This document shows, piece after piece, positions 14,517-24,684 of a DNA stretch of 64,000 bases. Numbering within the stretch: the first letter of the stretch is position 1; each line of letters starts with the position of its first letter. The notes under the pieces were generated by a model. It was not told the DNA's origin. It worked only from the letters and a program-made list of their open reading frames with translations, and did not search any database. The translations under genes were made by a program, and so were the position numbers. This stretch comes from Polynucleobacter sp. MG-Unter2-18 (GTDB lineage: Bacteria > Pseudomonadota > Gammaproteobacteria > Burkholderiales > Burkholderiaceae), in NCBI RefSeq assembly GCF_018687675.1, contig NZ_CP061302.1, positions 880,192-944,191 of the forward strand, read 5' to 3'.

Positions 14517-15707
14517 ATGGCTATTTTTGAAGTTAAAGTCCCCCAGCTCTCCGAGTCAGTAGCAGAAGCTACTTTGTTGCAATGGAAAAAGAAAGTCGGC
14601 GATGCCGTCGGTCAAGATGAGATCTTGATTGAAATTGAAACAGACAAAGTTGTATTAGAAGTTCCTTCACCGTCTGCTGGTGTGATTACCGAGATCGTTA
14701 TTGCTGATGGCGGCACTGTAGTTGCTGAGCAACTGATTGCGAAGATTGATAGCACAGCTGTCGCTGCTGCGGCTCCTGCCGCCGCTGCTCCAGCTGCCGC
14801 TCCAGCTAAAGCTGCGCCTGCAGCAAAGTCATCTGGCGCTGCTGCTGCACCTTCCGCAGCAAAAATTTTGGCTGAAAACAATATGACGACTGGTCAAGTT
14901 GCAGGCTCTGGTCGTGATGGTCGTGTGACAAAGGGTGATGCACTCAATGCCGTTGCGGGAGGTTCATCTTCCGCTGTATTACCAAGCGCACCAATTCCGC
15001 TAGGTAATCGCCCAGAAGAGCGTGTACCAATGAGTCGCTTGCGTGCTCGTATTGCCGAGCGTTTGTTAGAGTCCCAGGCAAACAATGCCATCTTGACTAC
15101 CTTCAATGAAGTCAATATGGCTCCAGTAATTGCTATGCGCAACAAGTACAAAGATCAGTTTGAAAAAGTGCATGGCGTGAAGTTGGGCTTCATGTCCTTC
15201 TTTGTTAAAGCAGCTACCCATGCCTTGAAGAAGTTCCCATTATTGAATGCATCTGTTGATGGCAATGACATCGTGTATCACGGTTACTTTGACATTGGTA
15301 TTGCAGTGAGCTCACCACGCGGTTTGGTTGTTCCAATTTTGCGTGACGTGGATCAAATGAATTTGGCTGATATCGAGAAGAAGATTGCTGAGTTTGGCGT
15401 AAAAGCGCGCGAAGGTAAGTTGTCATTAGAAGATTTAACTGGCGGCACATTCTCCATCTCTAATGGTGGCGTATTTGGTTCGATGCTTTCTACTCCGATT
15501 ATCAATCCCCCACAGTCTGCGATTTTAGGCATTCATGCAACTAAAGAGCGTGCAGTGGTTGAGAACGGTCAAATCGTGATTCGTCCGATTAACTACCTGG
15601 CTTTGTCATATGACCATCGCATTATTGACGGTCGTGAGGCAGTGCTTGGCTTAGTAGCCATGAAGGATGCATTGGAAGATCCTTCACGTCTTCTCCTAGA
15701 TCTGTAA
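14517..15707 (+). CDS. sucB: 2-oxoglutarate dehydrogenase E2, dihydrolipoyl succinyltransferase
   Basis: The 396-residue E2 core transfers succinyl from E1 to CoA. Residues 1-78 form the lipoyl domain, with the lipoylated Lys43 in [10 protein letters not shown]. An Ala/Pro-rich swinging linker (about 80-110) follows, then the peripheral subunit-binding domain (about 112-145; [18 protein letters not shown]). The catalytic domain starts near 165 and carries the active-site His367 in [11 protein letters not shown]. It lies 42 bp after sucA and 11 bp before lpdA, so the three E1-E2-E3 subunits are made from one operon. Confidence 0.97.
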   Translation: MAIFEVKVPQLSESVAEATLLQWKKKVGDAVGQDEILIEIETDKVVLEVPSPSAGVITEIVIADGGTVVAEQLIAKIDSTAVAAAAPAAAAPAAAPAKAAPAAKSSGAAAAPSAAKILAENNMTTGQVAGSGRDGRVTKGDALNAVAGGSSSAVLPSAPIPLGNRPEERVPMSRLRARIAERLLESQANNAILTTFNEVNMAPVIAMRNKYKDQFEKVHGVKLGFMSFFVKAATHALKKFPLLNASVDGNDIVYHGYFDIGIAVSSPRGLVVPILRDVDQMNLADIEKKIAEFGVKAREGKLSLEDLTGGTFSISNGGVFGSMLSTPIINPPQSAILGIHATKERAVVENGQIVIRPINYLALSYDHRIIDGREAVLGLVAMKDALEDPSRLLLDL

Positions 15708-15718
15708 AAGGAAAGAAC

Positions 15719-17155
15719 ATGAGCCAATCATTTGACATAGTAGTAATCGGCGGTGGTCCTGGCGGTTATATCGCTGCGATTCGTGCGGCGCAACTTGGCT
15801 TTAAGGTTGCCTGCGCTGAATCCAGTGCCTATGACGATCCAAAGGGTGAGATACGTCTGGGTGGAACTTGCTTGAACGTTGGCTGTATTCCTTCTAAAGC
15901 TTTGCTTTCTTCGTCTGAGGAATTCGAGAAGATTAGTCATCACGTAGCTGATCATGGCATTACTGTTGGATCAGTCAAGTTAGACTCTGGCAAGATGATT
16001 GCTCGTAAAGATGGGATTGTGACCAAGATGACTGCTGGTATTCAGTTCTTGTTCCGCAAAAATAAAATTACCTTGTTAAAAGGCCATGCATCTTTTGAGG
16101 GTAAGAATGCTGACGGTTATCAAGTCAAAATTGACGGTAAAGATAAAGAAGTAGTTAATGCTAAAAATGTGATTATTGCTACCGGATCTAAAGCGCGTCA
16201 TTTGCCAGGCATTCCAGTCGATAACGTGTTGATTAGCGATAACGAAGGTGGTCTCAAGTTTGATTCCATTCCCAAGAAACTTGGCGTGATCGGAGCTGGT
16301 GTAATCGGCCTGGAGCTGGGCTCTGTATGGCGTCGTGTTGGCTCTGATGTGACTATTCTTGAAGCGCTCCCAACTTTCTTGGGCGCAGTTGATCAGGGTA
16401 TTGCCAAAGAAGCTCACAAAATCTTTACCAAGCAAGGCCTCAAGATCAATATGGGCGTCAAGATTGGTGAAGTCAAAGCCGACAAAAAAGGCGTTGTAGT
16501 TAACTACACCGATAGTGAAGGCAAGGCTCAGAAATTAGAGTGCGATCGTTTAATCGTTTCTGTTGGCCGGGTTCCGAATACCGATAAACTGGGTCTCGAT
16601 AAGATTGGTCTGAAAGTAGATGAGCGTGGTTTCATTCCAATCGATGACCATACTTGCGCAACAGCAGCGCCCAGTGTTTACGCTGTGGGTGATGTAGTGC
16701 GTGGACCTATGCTGGCTCACAAGGCAGAAGACGAAGGTGTGCTCGTTGCTGAAACGATCGCCGGTCAAAAGCCACATATTGATTACAACTGCATTCCTTG
16801 GGTGATTTACACCGACCCCGAAATTGCTTGGGTTGGTAGAACTGAAGAGCAGCTCAAACAGGCTGGCATTGCCTACAAAGCAGGTCAGTTCCCATTTGCA
16901 GCTAATGGCCGTGCACTAGGTATGGATCGTGCAGAGGGTTTTGTCAAAGTATTGGCCGATGAAAAAACAGATGAAATTTTAGGCGTCCATATCATTGGAC
17001 CAAACGCATCTGACCTAATTGCAGAAGCAGCCGTAGCGATGGAATTTAAAGCAGCAGCGGAAGATATTGCTCGTATCTGTCATCCACATCCAAGCCTATC
17101 GGAAGTGGTTCGCGAGGCAGCATTAGCGACGGATAAACGTGCATTAAACATGTAA
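15719..17155 (+). CDS. lpdA: Dihydrolipoyl dehydrogenase (E3)
   Basis: The 478-residue flavoprotein re-oxidises dihydrolipoamide on E2 with NAD+. FAD-binding GGGPGGYIAA is at residues 11-20. The redox disulfide is C51/C56 in GGTCLNVGCIPSK. The NAD-binding GAGVIGLELGSVW lies near residue 192, and the C-terminal catalytic HPHPSLSE near residue 455. GAGE-like acidic residues before the cysteines (DDPKGEIRLGG) are typical of this subgroup. It ends directly against the start of zapE, so the operon continues. Confidence 0.97.
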   Translation: MSQSFDIVVIGGGPGGYIAAIRAAQLGFKVACAESSAYDDPKGEIRLGGTCLNVGCIPSKALLSSSEEFEKISHHVADHGITVGSVKLDSGKMIARKDGIVTKMTAGIQFLFRKNKITLLKGHASFEGKNADGYQVKIDGKDKEVVNAKNVIIATGSKARHLPGIPVDNVLISDNEGGLKFDSIPKKLGVIGAGVIGLELGSVWRRVGSDVTILEALPTFLGAVDQGIAKEAHKIFTKQGLKINMGVKIGEVKADKKGVVVNYTDSEGKAQKLECDRLIVSVGRVPNTDKLGLDKIGLKVDERGFIPIDDHTCATAAPSVYAVGDVVRGPMLAHKAEDEGVLVAETIAGQKPHIDYNCIPWVIYTDPEIAWVGRTEEQLKQAGIAYKAGQFPFAANGRALGMDRAEGFVKVLADEKTDEILGVHIIGPNASDLIAEAAVAMEFKAAAEDIARICHPHPSLSEVVREAALATDKRALNM

Positions 17156-18259
17156 TTGAAAGCATTAGAGTTTTACCATCAAGAGTTAAAGGCGCGCGGG
17201 TATCACAGTGATCCCGCGCAACTAGCTGCTATTGAGCGCTTGCAGCGCTGTGAAGATGAGTGGGTTGCTTATAAAGAAATCCGCAGCAATGGCTTAAAAA
17301 AGAAGCTCTTCAAACCAAAACTTCCACGCGGCGTCTATTTGTGGGGCGGAGTAGGTCGCGGCAAATCCTTTTTGATGGATGTTTTTTTTGCTGCATCTCC
17401 TCTGGAGAAAAAAATCCGGATTCATTTTCATGAATTCATGCGAGAAGTGCATCGTGAGCTTCATGAGCTTTCCGGTATGGCGGATCCACTAGATGAACTT
17501 GCCAAAAGAATTGCTAATAGGTACCGACTCATTTGTTTTGATGAGTTTCATATCAATGATATTGCCGATGCCATGATTTTGTATCGCTTGCTGAGCGCAC
17601 TCTTTGAAGATCGCGTCCAGTTTGTGATGACCTCAAACTATGAACCTAGCCAGCTCTATCCCAACGGCTTGCATCGGGATCGTTTGCTACCGGCCATTAA
17701 GCTATTAGAAGAGCAACTCGATGTCATGAATGTCGATGCCGGTAATGACTATCGCCGCGTACAGATGGCTCAGGTTCAGGCCTACCTAACACCAGTCAAT
17801 GCCGCCACCCATGCGATCTTGATGCAGATGTTTCAAACCCTAATCGGCAATCAAAAAGAGACTGTTCGTCCGGTGTTACGCATTGAATCTCGGGAGCTAA
17901 GACCTCTGCATATGGCCCAAGGGGTGGTTTGGTTCGATTTTCAAACCTTATGCTGCGGTCCAAGGTCACAAAACGACTATTTGGAGATTGCTAAACAGTT
18001 CCATACGGTGATCCTGTCGGGAGTCCCTTATATGCCCCCTAGAATGACTAATGAAGCCCGCCGCTTTATTTGGCTTATTGACGTCCTTTATGACCATAAA
18101 ATCAAATTAATCATCTCCGCAGAGGTTCCAGCGGTCGATTTATATACCGAGGGCCAGATCACCAGTGAGTTCTCCAGAACGGTTTCTCGTTTAATTGAGA
18201 TGCAGTCTCGGGATTACCTAGATGCACCCCGTCGGGTAATTGATACCAGCTTGACCTAA
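17156..18259 (+). CDS. zapE: Cell division protein ZapE, AFG1-like ATPase
   Basis: The 367-residue P-loop ATPase of the AFG1/ZapE family acts at the division ring or in membrane-protein quality control in related bacteria. Walker A is GGVGRGKS (residues 64-71) and Walker B is RLICFDEFHINDIADA near residue 127. The start is a TTG immediately after the lpdA stop. The alignment of the N-terminus (LEFYHQELKARGYHSDPAQ) with the family supports it. Position after lpdA is common in this lineage. Length is typical. Confidence 0.93.
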   Translation: MKALEFYHQELKARGYHSDPAQLAAIERLQRCEDEWVAYKEIRSNGLKKKLFKPKLPRGVYLWGGVGRGKSFLMDVFFAASPLEKKIRIHFHEFMREVHRELHELSGMADPLDELAKRIANRYRLICFDEFHINDIADAMILYRLLSALFEDRVQFVMTSNYEPSQLYPNGLHRDRLLPAIKLLEEQLDVMNVDAGNDYRRVQMAQVQAYLTPVNAATHAILMQMFQTLIGNQKETVRPVLRIESRELRPLHMAQGVVWFDFQTLCCGPRSQNDYLEIAKQFHTVILSGVPYMPPRMTNEARRFIWLIDVLYDHKIKLIISAEVPAVDLYTEGQITSEFSRTVSRLIEMQSRDYLDAPRRVIDTSLT

Positions 18260-18268
18260 AATAGGTTC

Positions 18269-19117
18269 ATGACTAGCAATTCCAACCTAAATGCAGATTT
18301 ACACTGCCATTCCGTTGTGTCTGATGGAACTCTGACCCCTGAGGAGCTGGCGGAGCGTGCCTATTCGAACGGCGTGCGTCTATGGGCATTGACCGACCAC
18401 GATGAGTTGGGTGGTCAAGAGAGGGCACAACTTGCTGCAAACGCACTGGGTATGGATTATCTACCTGGGGTTGAGATTTCGGTAACTTGGATGGGGCAAA
18501 CCATCCATATCGTTGGCTTAGGAATTGACGCTGCCCATGCCGGAATTCTAGAGGGCTTACGTCGTACCCGCGAAGGTCGTGGTAATCGCGCTAAACAGAT
18601 GGCCGAACAATTATTGAAAGCCGGGATACCTGGCGCCTATGAAGGTGCATTGCATTTTGCGGGTAATCAAGAACTCATTTCTCGTACACACTTTGCACGC
18701 TTTCTGGTGGAGCAGGGTATTTGCAAAGATACTGACCAAGTCTTTAAAAGATATCTCGTTGAAGACAAGCCAGGTTACGTGCCGCATCTGTGGGCAACAT
18801 TAGATGATGCGGTTGCTTGGATCAAAGAGGCTGGTGGAGCAGCTGTGATCGCACATCCCGGCCGTTACAAGCTGAGCGCCATGCAGATGGATGAACTCTA
18901 CAAGCACTTCAAAGAAATTGGCGGCATGGCCATTGAGGTCATTACTGGCAGTCATAGCCCCAATCAATACCAAACCTATGGCAAGATTGCTCAGCACTAT
19001 GGATTTTTAGCTTCCCGAGGATCAGATTTTCATGACCCAGAGGAAAGCTATATTGACCTGGGCACCTTGCCTCATTTGCCGGATCACCTTACTCCAGTGT
19101 GGTCGCTATTTCATTAA
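18269..19117 (+). CDS. PHP-domain phosphoesterase (RNase AM / TrpH type)
   Basis: The 282-residue PHP metallo-phosphoesterase is related to E. coli TrpH/RNase AM, which trims 5' ends of RNA and hydrolyses 3',5'-nucleoside bisphosphates. Metal ligands are visible: H12 and H14 in LHCHSVVSDG, the ALTDHDELGG motif near residue 40, the AVIAHPGRY motif near 192, and the RGSDFHDP motif near residue 250. It begins 9 bp after zapE and precedes trpS, the same neighbourhood as trpH near trp genes elsewhere. Confidence 0.88.
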   Translation: MTSNSNLNADLHCHSVVSDGTLTPEELAERAYSNGVRLWALTDHDELGGQERAQLAANALGMDYLPGVEISVTWMGQTIHIVGLGIDAAHAGILEGLRRTREGRGNRAKQMAEQLLKAGIPGAYEGALHFAGNQELISRTHFARFLVEQGICKDTDQVFKRYLVEDKPGYVPHLWATLDDAVAWIKEAGGAAVIAHPGRYKLSAMQMDELYKHFKEIGGMAIEVITGSHSPNQYQTYGKIAQHYGFLASRGSDFHDPEESYIDLGTLPHLPDHLTPVWSLFH

Positions 19118-19166
19118 GCCGTCCACACCAAACCTTTTTAACTACTCTTAAAGAATAAAGATCAAG

Positions 19167-20369
19167 ATGTTTGCAGAACGAGTTCTCTCTGGCATGCGCC
19201 CAACTGGTAGCTTGCACCTTGGCCACTACCATGGTGTTTTAAAGAATTGGGTTCGCTTGCAATCTGAGTACCCCTGCTACTTTTTTGTCGCAGACTGGCA
19301 CGCCTTAACGACTCACTATGAAACTCCAGATGTAATAGAGAAGTCGGTGTGGGATATGGTGATTGATTGGTTGGCATGTGGCGTAGATCCAAATCAAGCG
19401 ACTTTATTTATTCAGAGCAAAGTGCCTGAGCATGCAGAGCTATTTTTATTGCTGGCGATGGGCACTCCTTTGGGTTGGTTGGAGCGCGTGCCAACATATA
19501 AAGATCAAATTGAAAAACTCAAAGAGAAAGATTTGCAAACCTATGGTTTCTTGGGATATCCCCTCCTGCAAGCGGCTGATATTTTGATGTACCGCGCTCA
19601 ATTTGTTCCAGTAGGCGAGGATCAAGTACCGCATGTGGAGATGACCCGTGAGGTAGCGCGTCGTTTTAATTATCTCTATGGTCGCGAGCCTGGCTTTGAA
19701 GAGAAAGCCTTAGAAGCGGTTAAAAAATTAGGAAGTAAACGCGCCAAAATGTACGCTGAATTGCGTGTCGCTTTTCAGGAGCGGGGCGATGAAGAGGCTC
19801 TAGAGCAAGCTCAAGCATTGTTACAAGAAGCGCAAAGTTTGTCGATGGCTGATCGCGAGAGACTGTTTGGTTTCTTAGAGGGCGCACGCAAAATTATTCT
19901 GCCAGAGCCACAAGCTTTGTTAACCACCGCATCCCGCATGCCGGGTATTGATGGGCAGAAGATGTCCAAGTCTTACGGTAATACGATTAGTATTCGCGAA
20001 AAACCTGAAGAGGTAATTCGTTCAATCCGCACTATGCCAACTGATCCTGCTCGGGTGCGCAGAACTGATCCAGGCGACCCCGCACGTTGCCCTGTGTGGC
20101 AACTCCATACTGTGTATTCAAATGAAGACACTAAAACCTGGGTTCAAAAAGAATGTCAGTCTGCAGGCATCGGCTGCTTAGAGTGCAAGCAACCCGTGAT
20201 TGATGCCATTCTTGCTGAGCAGCAGCCCATGTTCGAGCGTGCCCAAAAATACTTGGATGATCCAAGCTTATTGCGTTCCATCATTGCCGATGGTTCTGAT
20301 AAAGCGCGTAAGGTTGCTCAAGAAACCATGCGCGAGGTCCGAGAGTCTATGGGCTTGGCTTACGACTGA
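19167..20369 (+). CDS. trpS: Tryptophanyl-tRNA synthetase
   Basis: This class I synthetase charges tRNA-Trp. The HIGH-type motif is HLGH (residues 17-20) and the KMSKS motif (QKMSKSYGN) is near residue 265. At 400 residues it is longer than the 334-residue E. coli enzyme; an insert of about 60 residues (around 165-240; AKMYAELRVAFQERGDEEAL) accounts for this and is seen in other betaproteobacteria. It stands 49 bp after the PHP gene and just before a methyltransferase gene, so it probably belongs to the same transcript. Confidence 0.96.
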   Translation: MFAERVLSGMRPTGSLHLGHYHGVLKNWVRLQSEYPCYFFVADWHALTTHYETPDVIEKSVWDMVIDWLACGVDPNQATLFIQSKVPEHAELFLLLAMGTPLGWLERVPTYKDQIEKLKEKDLQTYGFLGYPLLQAADILMYRAQFVPVGEDQVPHVEMTREVARRFNYLYGREPGFEEKALEAVKKLGSKRAKMYAELRVAFQERGDEEALEQAQALLQEAQSLSMADRERLFGFLEGARKIILPEPQALLTTASRMPGIDGQKMSKSYGNTISIREKPEEVIRSIRTMPTDPARVRRTDPGDPARCPVWQLHTVYSNEDTKTWVQKECQSAGIGCLECKQPVIDAILAEQQPMFERAQKYLDDPSLLRSIIADGSDKARKVAQETMREVRESMGLAYD

Positions 20370-20385
20370 GGAAATCTTGACTGCA

Positions 20386-20940
20386 ATGCATGATGCAATC
20401 GCAAATGCTTCGCCTTGGGTGAAGCGTTTCGCTGCAGTAATTCCGACTGATGGTGTGGTTCTTGATCTGGCCTGTGGCTCCGGTCGGCATACTGCCTTGC
20501 TGGATTCTCTAGGCCATCGGATTCTGGCGGTTGACCAAGATATTTCTACTATTGAGCTGTTGAAAAGTGATGCTGTCCAAATCCAGAAACTCGATCTGGA
20601 GGGCTCAGATTGGCCATTACTAGACCAGCGGTTTTCAGGAATTGTGGTGACGAATTATCTTTATCGTCCATTTTTAGAGCAATTGCCCAACATGCTGTCT
20701 GAGGGTGGAGTCCTCATCTACGAGACCTTTGCCGACGGGAATGCTGAATTCGGCAAACCTTCAAACCCAAACTTTTTGCTAAATCCAGGTGAATTGCTAG
20801 CTTTGGCGCAGCGTTCAGGCCTTAAAGTGATTGCCTACGAGGATATTTACCTCGATCAGCCTAAACCAGCTGTGGTTCAGAGGATTTGTGCCGTAAAAGG
20901 GCATTTAAAAGGGTGCATTCCGTTACAATTTGCTGGTTAA
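20386..20940 (+). CDS. Class I SAM-dependent methyltransferase
   Basis: The product has 184 residues from ATG 20386. Motif [17 protein letters not shown] (about residues 21-36) binds S-adenosylmethionine, followed by [10 protein letters not shown] and the post-motif strands [12 protein letters not shown]. The substrate is unknown; the fold is close to tellurite-resistance/TehB-like and small-molecule methyltransferases. TTG 20377 is an alternative start that is better spaced from GAGGAAA (20368-20374). The gene lies 16 bp after trpS and 25 bp before dapA. Confidence 0.85.
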   Translation: MHDAIANASPWVKRFAAVIPTDGVVLDLACGSGRHTALLDSLGHRILAVDQDISTIELLKSDAVQIQKLDLEGSDWPLLDQRFSGIVVTNYLYRPFLEQLPNMLSEGGVLIYETFADGNAEFGKPSNPNFLLNPGELLALAQRSGLKVIAYEDIYLDQPKPAVVQRICAVKGHLKGCIPLQFAG

Positions 20941-20965
20941 CATTCAGAAAATTCAGACACATTCA

Positions 20966-21889
20966 GTGACTAACACAACACTATCCAAAGTCAGTAAAAA
21001 GCCTATCGCAGGCAGCATGCCTGCTATTGTGACGCCGATGTTCGAGGACGGAAGCCTGGATTTTCCTGCTCTGCGTTCCTTGCTAGATTGGCATGTTGCT
21101 GAAGGTTCTGATGGCATTGTCATTGTCGGCACTAGTGGTGAGTCTCCCACAGTATCTGTAGAAGAACATTGCGAGCTGATTAAAGTGACTGTAGACCATA
21201 TTGCTGGGCGTATCCCGGTAATCGCCGGTACTGGTGGTAATTCCACTACCGAGGCAATCGAGTTGACTAATTTTGCAAAGTCAGTTGGTGCTGATGCCAG
21301 CCTCCAGGTTGTGCCTTACTACAACAAGCCAACTCAAGACGGTATGTATGCCCACTTCAAGAAAATTGCGGAGTCGGTTGATCTGCCTGTGATTCTGTAT
21401 AACGTTCCCGGTAGAACAGTTGCTGATCTTGCTGGCGAGACAACTGTTCGCCTGGCAGGAGTGCCGGGCATTATTGGTATCAAAGATGCCACTGGAAGTA
21501 TTGAGCGCGGCACTTTATTGCTTGCTGATCTAAAGCGTGCTGGACACCAAGAATTTTCCGTATTTTCTGGCGATGATCTTAGTGCGGCAATGCTGATGCT
21601 CATGGGCGGCAAAGGCAATATTTCTGTAACGGCTAATATTGCGCCTCGCTTGATGCATGAGCTGTGTCAGGCCGCAATGTCTGATGATGTGGTCAAGACG
21701 CGCGCTATTCAATATCAATTACTGGCTGTACATAAAGCCATGTTTACCGAGGCAAATCCGATTCCTGTGAAATGGGCCCTGCATGAAATGGGTAAAGTGA
21801 CCTCAGGCATTCGATTACCTTTAACCCCTTTGAGTCTCGCCTTGCGCGAACCTTTGAAGGCTGCATTGAAACAGGCTGGCTTACTATGA
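20966..21889 (+). CDS. dapA: 4-hydroxy-tetrahydrodipicolinate synthase
   Basis: The 307-residue aldolase condenses pyruvate with aspartate semialdehyde in lysine and diaminopimelate synthesis. Active-site features are the [10 protein letters not shown] loop, the Tyr in ILYNVPGRT and the Schiff-base Lys in [13 protein letters not shown] 20966 is chosen, since the sequence before it (from TTG 20930) overlaps the upstream gene and has no family character. The ribosome site is weak. The start is about 15 residues longer than in E. coli. The stop overlaps the bamC ATG. Confidence 0.95.
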   Translation: MTNTTLSKVSKKPIAGSMPAIVTPMFEDGSLDFPALRSLLDWHVAEGSDGIVIVGTSGESPTVSVEEHCELIKVTVDHIAGRIPVIAGTGGNSTTEAIELTNFAKSVGADASLQVVPYYNKPTQDGMYAHFKKIAESVDLPVILYNVPGRTVADLAGETTVRLAGVPGIIGIKDATGSIERGTLLLADLKRAGHQEFSVFSGDDLSAAMLMLMGGKGNISVTANIAPRLMHELCQAAMSDDVVKTRAIQYQLLAVHKAMFTEANPIPVKWALHEMGKVTSGIRLPLTPLSLALREPLKAALKQAGLL

Positions 21890-23037
21890 TGAATTTGATG
21901 CGACCTTTGCGCCAACACTGTGCAACCCTACTAACGCTCTCGTTGGTAAGCGTTGTTTTAATTGGCTGTAAATCTGTAACAACGAGTGATACAGTCGACT
22001 ACAAATCTGCTGGTGCCGTGCGTGGGCCTAACTTATCCTACCCCCCAGATCTGATTACTGCTCAAGCCGATCGTCGTTATATCGTTCAGGATGGTTCTGC
22101 GACCATGTCTGAGTACAACGCAGCAGTAAAAAAATCGGTACAAACTCGCAAGAACGTCATGACTGGTATTCCAGGTATGCGTATCGCTCGTGACGGTGAG
22201 CGTCGTTGGTTGGTTGTAGAAAAGCCAGCTCCAGAGCTGTATCCAAAAATTAAAGATTTTTGGCAGGAGAATGGTTTCCTTTTGGTAATTGATTCACCCT
22301 CTACCGGCATTATGGAAACGGATTGGGCTGAAAACCGCGCTAAGATCGCGCAAGACTTTATTCGCTCCACAATTGGCGGCGCATTAGATTCTCTTTACGA
22401 TACTGGTGAGAGAGATAAGTACAAGACCCGCCTTGAAGTCAGCAAGCCTGGTGAAACAGAAATTTATATTACACAACGTGGTGCTATTGAAAAGTGCGTA
22501 ACAGACAGTACAACTACTGCGTGTAATTCAACTATATGGACAGGGCGTCCAAATGATCCCGAGCTTGAAGCAGCATTTTTGGCTCGCTTAATGGAGCGCT
22601 TGGGTATGACCCAGGAAATGGCTAAAGCTCAAGTTGCGGCGCCACTTGGCCCAAAGACGCCTAAGGCGAAGTTAGTTCAAGAGGGTGTGAATACTGCTTA
22701 TATTGAAATGGCGGCTGGCTTCGACCGCGCATGGCGCGACACTGGACTTGCCTTAGATCGTTCCAACTTTACCGTTGAAGATCGTAATCGTGCGAATGGT
22801 GTTTACTATGTACGTTACGTCAACCCTAAGGATTTGGGTGATACCAAAGGGTTTTTCACTAACTTATTCAGTAGCAAAGACGACTCAAGTTTGAAGGCGA
22901 AGAAATACCTCGTGGTGGTCAAGTCGACTAGTGATGGCTCTTCAAATGTATATGTTCAAAATGCGGATGGTAAGCCCGAAAATACCGCTGCTGGATTGCA
23001 ACTCTTGACATTGCTGACGGAGCAAATGGCTCGATAG
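21886..23037 (+). CDS. bamC: Outer membrane assembly lipoprotein BamC
   Basis: The 383-residue lipoprotein (NlpB/DapX family) is part of the Bam complex that inserts outer-membrane beta-barrels. The signal ends in lipobox LIGC (Cys about residue 28). The unstructured segment after it ([16 protein letters not shown]) resembles the part of BamC that contacts BamD, and two helix-grip domains follow (about 90-210 and 250-383). It follows dapA with an ATGATG overlap, as in many gamma- and betaproteobacteria, and is closed by a strong terminator. Confidence 0.92.
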   Translation: MMNLMRPLRQHCATLLTLSLVSVVLIGCKSVTTSDTVDYKSAGAVRGPNLSYPPDLITAQADRRYIVQDGSATMSEYNAAVKKSVQTRKNVMTGIPGMRIARDGERRWLVVEKPAPELYPKIKDFWQENGFLLVIDSPSTGIMETDWAENRAKIAQDFIRSTIGGALDSLYDTGERDKYKTRLEVSKPGETEIYITQRGAIEKCVTDSTTTACNSTIWTGRPNDPELEAAFLARLMERLGMTQEMAKAQVAAPLGPKTPKAKLVQEGVNTAYIEMAAGFDRAWRDTGLALDRSNFTVEDRNRANGVYYVRYVNPKDLGDTKGFFTNLFSSKDDSSLKAKKYLVVVKSTSDGSSNVYVQNADGKPENTAAGLQLLTLLTEQMAR

Positions 23038-23065
23038 ATGCCAAAGCTGAGAGAAATTAGATAAT

Positions 23066-23093
23066 AAAAAAGCCGCTTATCAGCGGCTTTTTT
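23066..23093. terminator. Bidirectional rho-independent terminator
   Basis: AAAAAAGCCGCT (23066-23077) pairs with AGCGGCTTTTTT (23082-23093) around the loop TATC. It lies between convergent bamC and the small lipoprotein gene and has T tracts for both directions. Confidence 0.9.
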
Positions 23094-23109
23094 TTCTTCA
23101 ATAAGAAGA

Positions 23110-23298
23110 TTACTTCTTAGCGTCAGCAGCAGGTGCAGCTGGAGCGGCTGGAGCAGCTGGAGCAGCAGCAGGAGCGTCAGCAGCTGGAGCAGCAGCAGGT
23201 GCAGCTGGAGCAGCTTCAACAGGTTTTGCTTCTTCTTTTTTACCGCAAGCGGTCAAAGCGATTGCCAACATTGCTACGAGTGCTAGTGACTTCTTCAT
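23110..23298 (-). CDS. Small Ala/Pro-rich lipoprotein
   Basis: The 62-residue lipoprotein has a signal peptide ending in lipobox LTAC (Cys18), then a charged GKKEEAKPVEA and an Ala/Pro-rich tail of about 30 residues made of AAPAAP-type units. The repeated codons give a low-complexity DNA stretch at 23115-23215 that could vary in length by slippage. No enzymatic domain. It may be a spacer or cell-envelope filler protein; several betaproteobacteria have similar small lipoproteins of unknown role. Confidence 0.75.
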   Translation of the reverse strand: MKKSLALVAMLAIALTACGKKEEAKPVEAAPAAPAAAPAADAPAAAPAAPAAPAAPAADAKK

Positions 23299-23413
23299 TT
23301 GTAATTTCCTCTTAAAAAAATATCTTGAATAACCGGTTATGAATACTTGGTTAGTATAGGGTTAGACCCTAAGTACTTTCCAGAATGCATTATAGCCATC
23401 TACTAATTGATCG

Positions 23414-24640
23414 TTAAAAAAGCAGCCATCCTGCCTCAAAAGCCCCAAAAAGACTGTTATTTAATCCAATTTTCCCTAAGGATCCTGTGAACTGTTTGCT
23501 ACGTGCCAGTGAGCGCCAGGCGGCTTGAGTTGAGGCATCTTGACCGTCGGTCATCTCTTCACCATTGCAGTAAATCCTTGGGCCCAGAGCGAGAACCCTT
23601 GTATAGGGGTGTACTTTTAAAGCTTGCTTGCCAAGATGACGTCTAAATTGTTCGGGCGAGAGATTATTGGCTACTCCATCAAAGTAGGCCTGAGGTTTTG
23701 GTTCGCTGAGATAGGCGGCTATGCCGGGAAGGAATGTTTCTACACGATCGAGTTTTAAGCCTTTTAACTTTTGCCTTACTTGCGTAATGATTTCTGCTGG
23801 AAGTTGTTCTGCGCAATGAGTTGCTGATTGTTTGGGATCTGCAAAGTGACTATTTAACTCAGGAATATCTTCTAGTGACTCAGCCAAACGCCACAAGCCT
23901 TCTTGCAAGATTTCTTTATAGCTTTGTGATCTAAAGCCAACTGACCAAGTTTGGCAGCCTGCATCCAAAGCAATGCCATCATGAGCAATATGTGGTGGTA
24001 GGTAAAGCATGTCGCCTGGCTCCAGATCCCACTCTTGCTCCACTCTAAAGTCCTCCAGAATTTTCAAGGGCAAATTTGGATTCAGCGTTAAATCCTTTTG
24101 CTCAGAAATGCGCCAACGTCTGCGTCCCGACATCTGAATTAAAAAGACATCATAAGAATCAAAGTGGGGGCCTACGCCACCACCAAGACCAGCAATGCTG
24201 ATCATTAAATCATCTAAGCGTGCATCCGGAATAAAGCGAAACCAAGAAAGTACTTTTGCAGCTGCAGGATGTTTTGCCTCCATACCTTGAAGTAAAAGTG
24301 TCCAATCCGTCTTCTCAATAGCAGGAATCAATTTCTTTTTAAATGGGCCATTTGTAAAAGCCCAAGGCTTTGCCTTAATTAATCTGGATTCCACCGTATC
24401 ATCACCCGCTATTTTGAATAACTCTTGAGGTGATATCGCGCTACCCAAGGGCTGGCCTATTTGTTTGGCGAGCTCAAAGGCGGGGATGGCGCCTCGTACT
24501 AATAGTGGTTTCTTATGCCAATAGGATTTCATGAACTGTTGAGGGCTATTGCCCCCTAGAAGAGCCCATGGGCGATCTAGCGGAAGGTTTTGGGGTGCCT
24601 GTGGCGGATCGTAAGGCTTGCTCAAGTAAAATGCTGTCAT
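23414..24640 (-). CDS. roxA: JmjC-type ribosomal protein hydroxylase (RoxA/YcfD-like)
   Basis: The 408-residue cupin/JmjC 2-oxoglutarate- and Fe(II)-dependent oxygenase is related to E. coli RoxA (YcfD), which hydroxylates an arginine of ribosomal protein L16. Iron ligands are H and D in GPHFDSYDVF (about residue 165) and the later His in LPPHIAHDG. The C-terminal winged-helix part is present. ATG 24640 (MTAFYLSKPYDPP) is preferred to TTG 24667. The start codon is only 44 bp from that of the divergent FKBP gene. Substrate is by family analogy. Confidence 0.88.
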   Translation of the reverse strand: MTAFYLSKPYDPPQAPQNLPLDRPWALLGGNSPQQFMKSYWHKKPLLVRGAIPAFELAKQIGQPLGSAISPQELFKIAGDDTVESRLIKAKPWAFTNGPFKKKLIPAIEKTDWTLLLQGMEAKHPAAAKVLSWFRFIPDARLDDLMISIAGLGGGVGPHFDSYDVFLIQMSGRRRWRISEQKDLTLNPNLPLKILEDFRVEQEWDLEPGDMLYLPPHIAHDGIALDAGCQTWSVGFRSQSYKEILQEGLWRLAESLEDIPELNSHFADPKQSATHCAEQLPAEIITQVRQKLKGLKLDRVETFLPGIAAYLSEPKPQAYFDGVANNLSPEQFRRHLGKQALKVHPYTRVLALGPRIYCNGEEMTDGQDASTQAAWRSLARSKQFTGSLGKIGLNNSLFGAFEAGWLLF

Positions 24641-24684
24641 ATCAGTAAGAAGCTGTTTAAAACACAATGTTGAATGAATTACGC

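Noticed and set aside
16076-16435. 119-residue open frame antisense to lpdA
   Set aside because: The sense strand encodes a complete, motif-rich enzyme; the antisense frame has no ribosome site or family character.
23115-23215. Short repeats resembling a CRISPR array
   Set aside because: They are codon repeats of the Ala/Pro tail of a small lipoprotein; there are no unique spacers of constant length. No CRISPR array was seen anywhere in the window.
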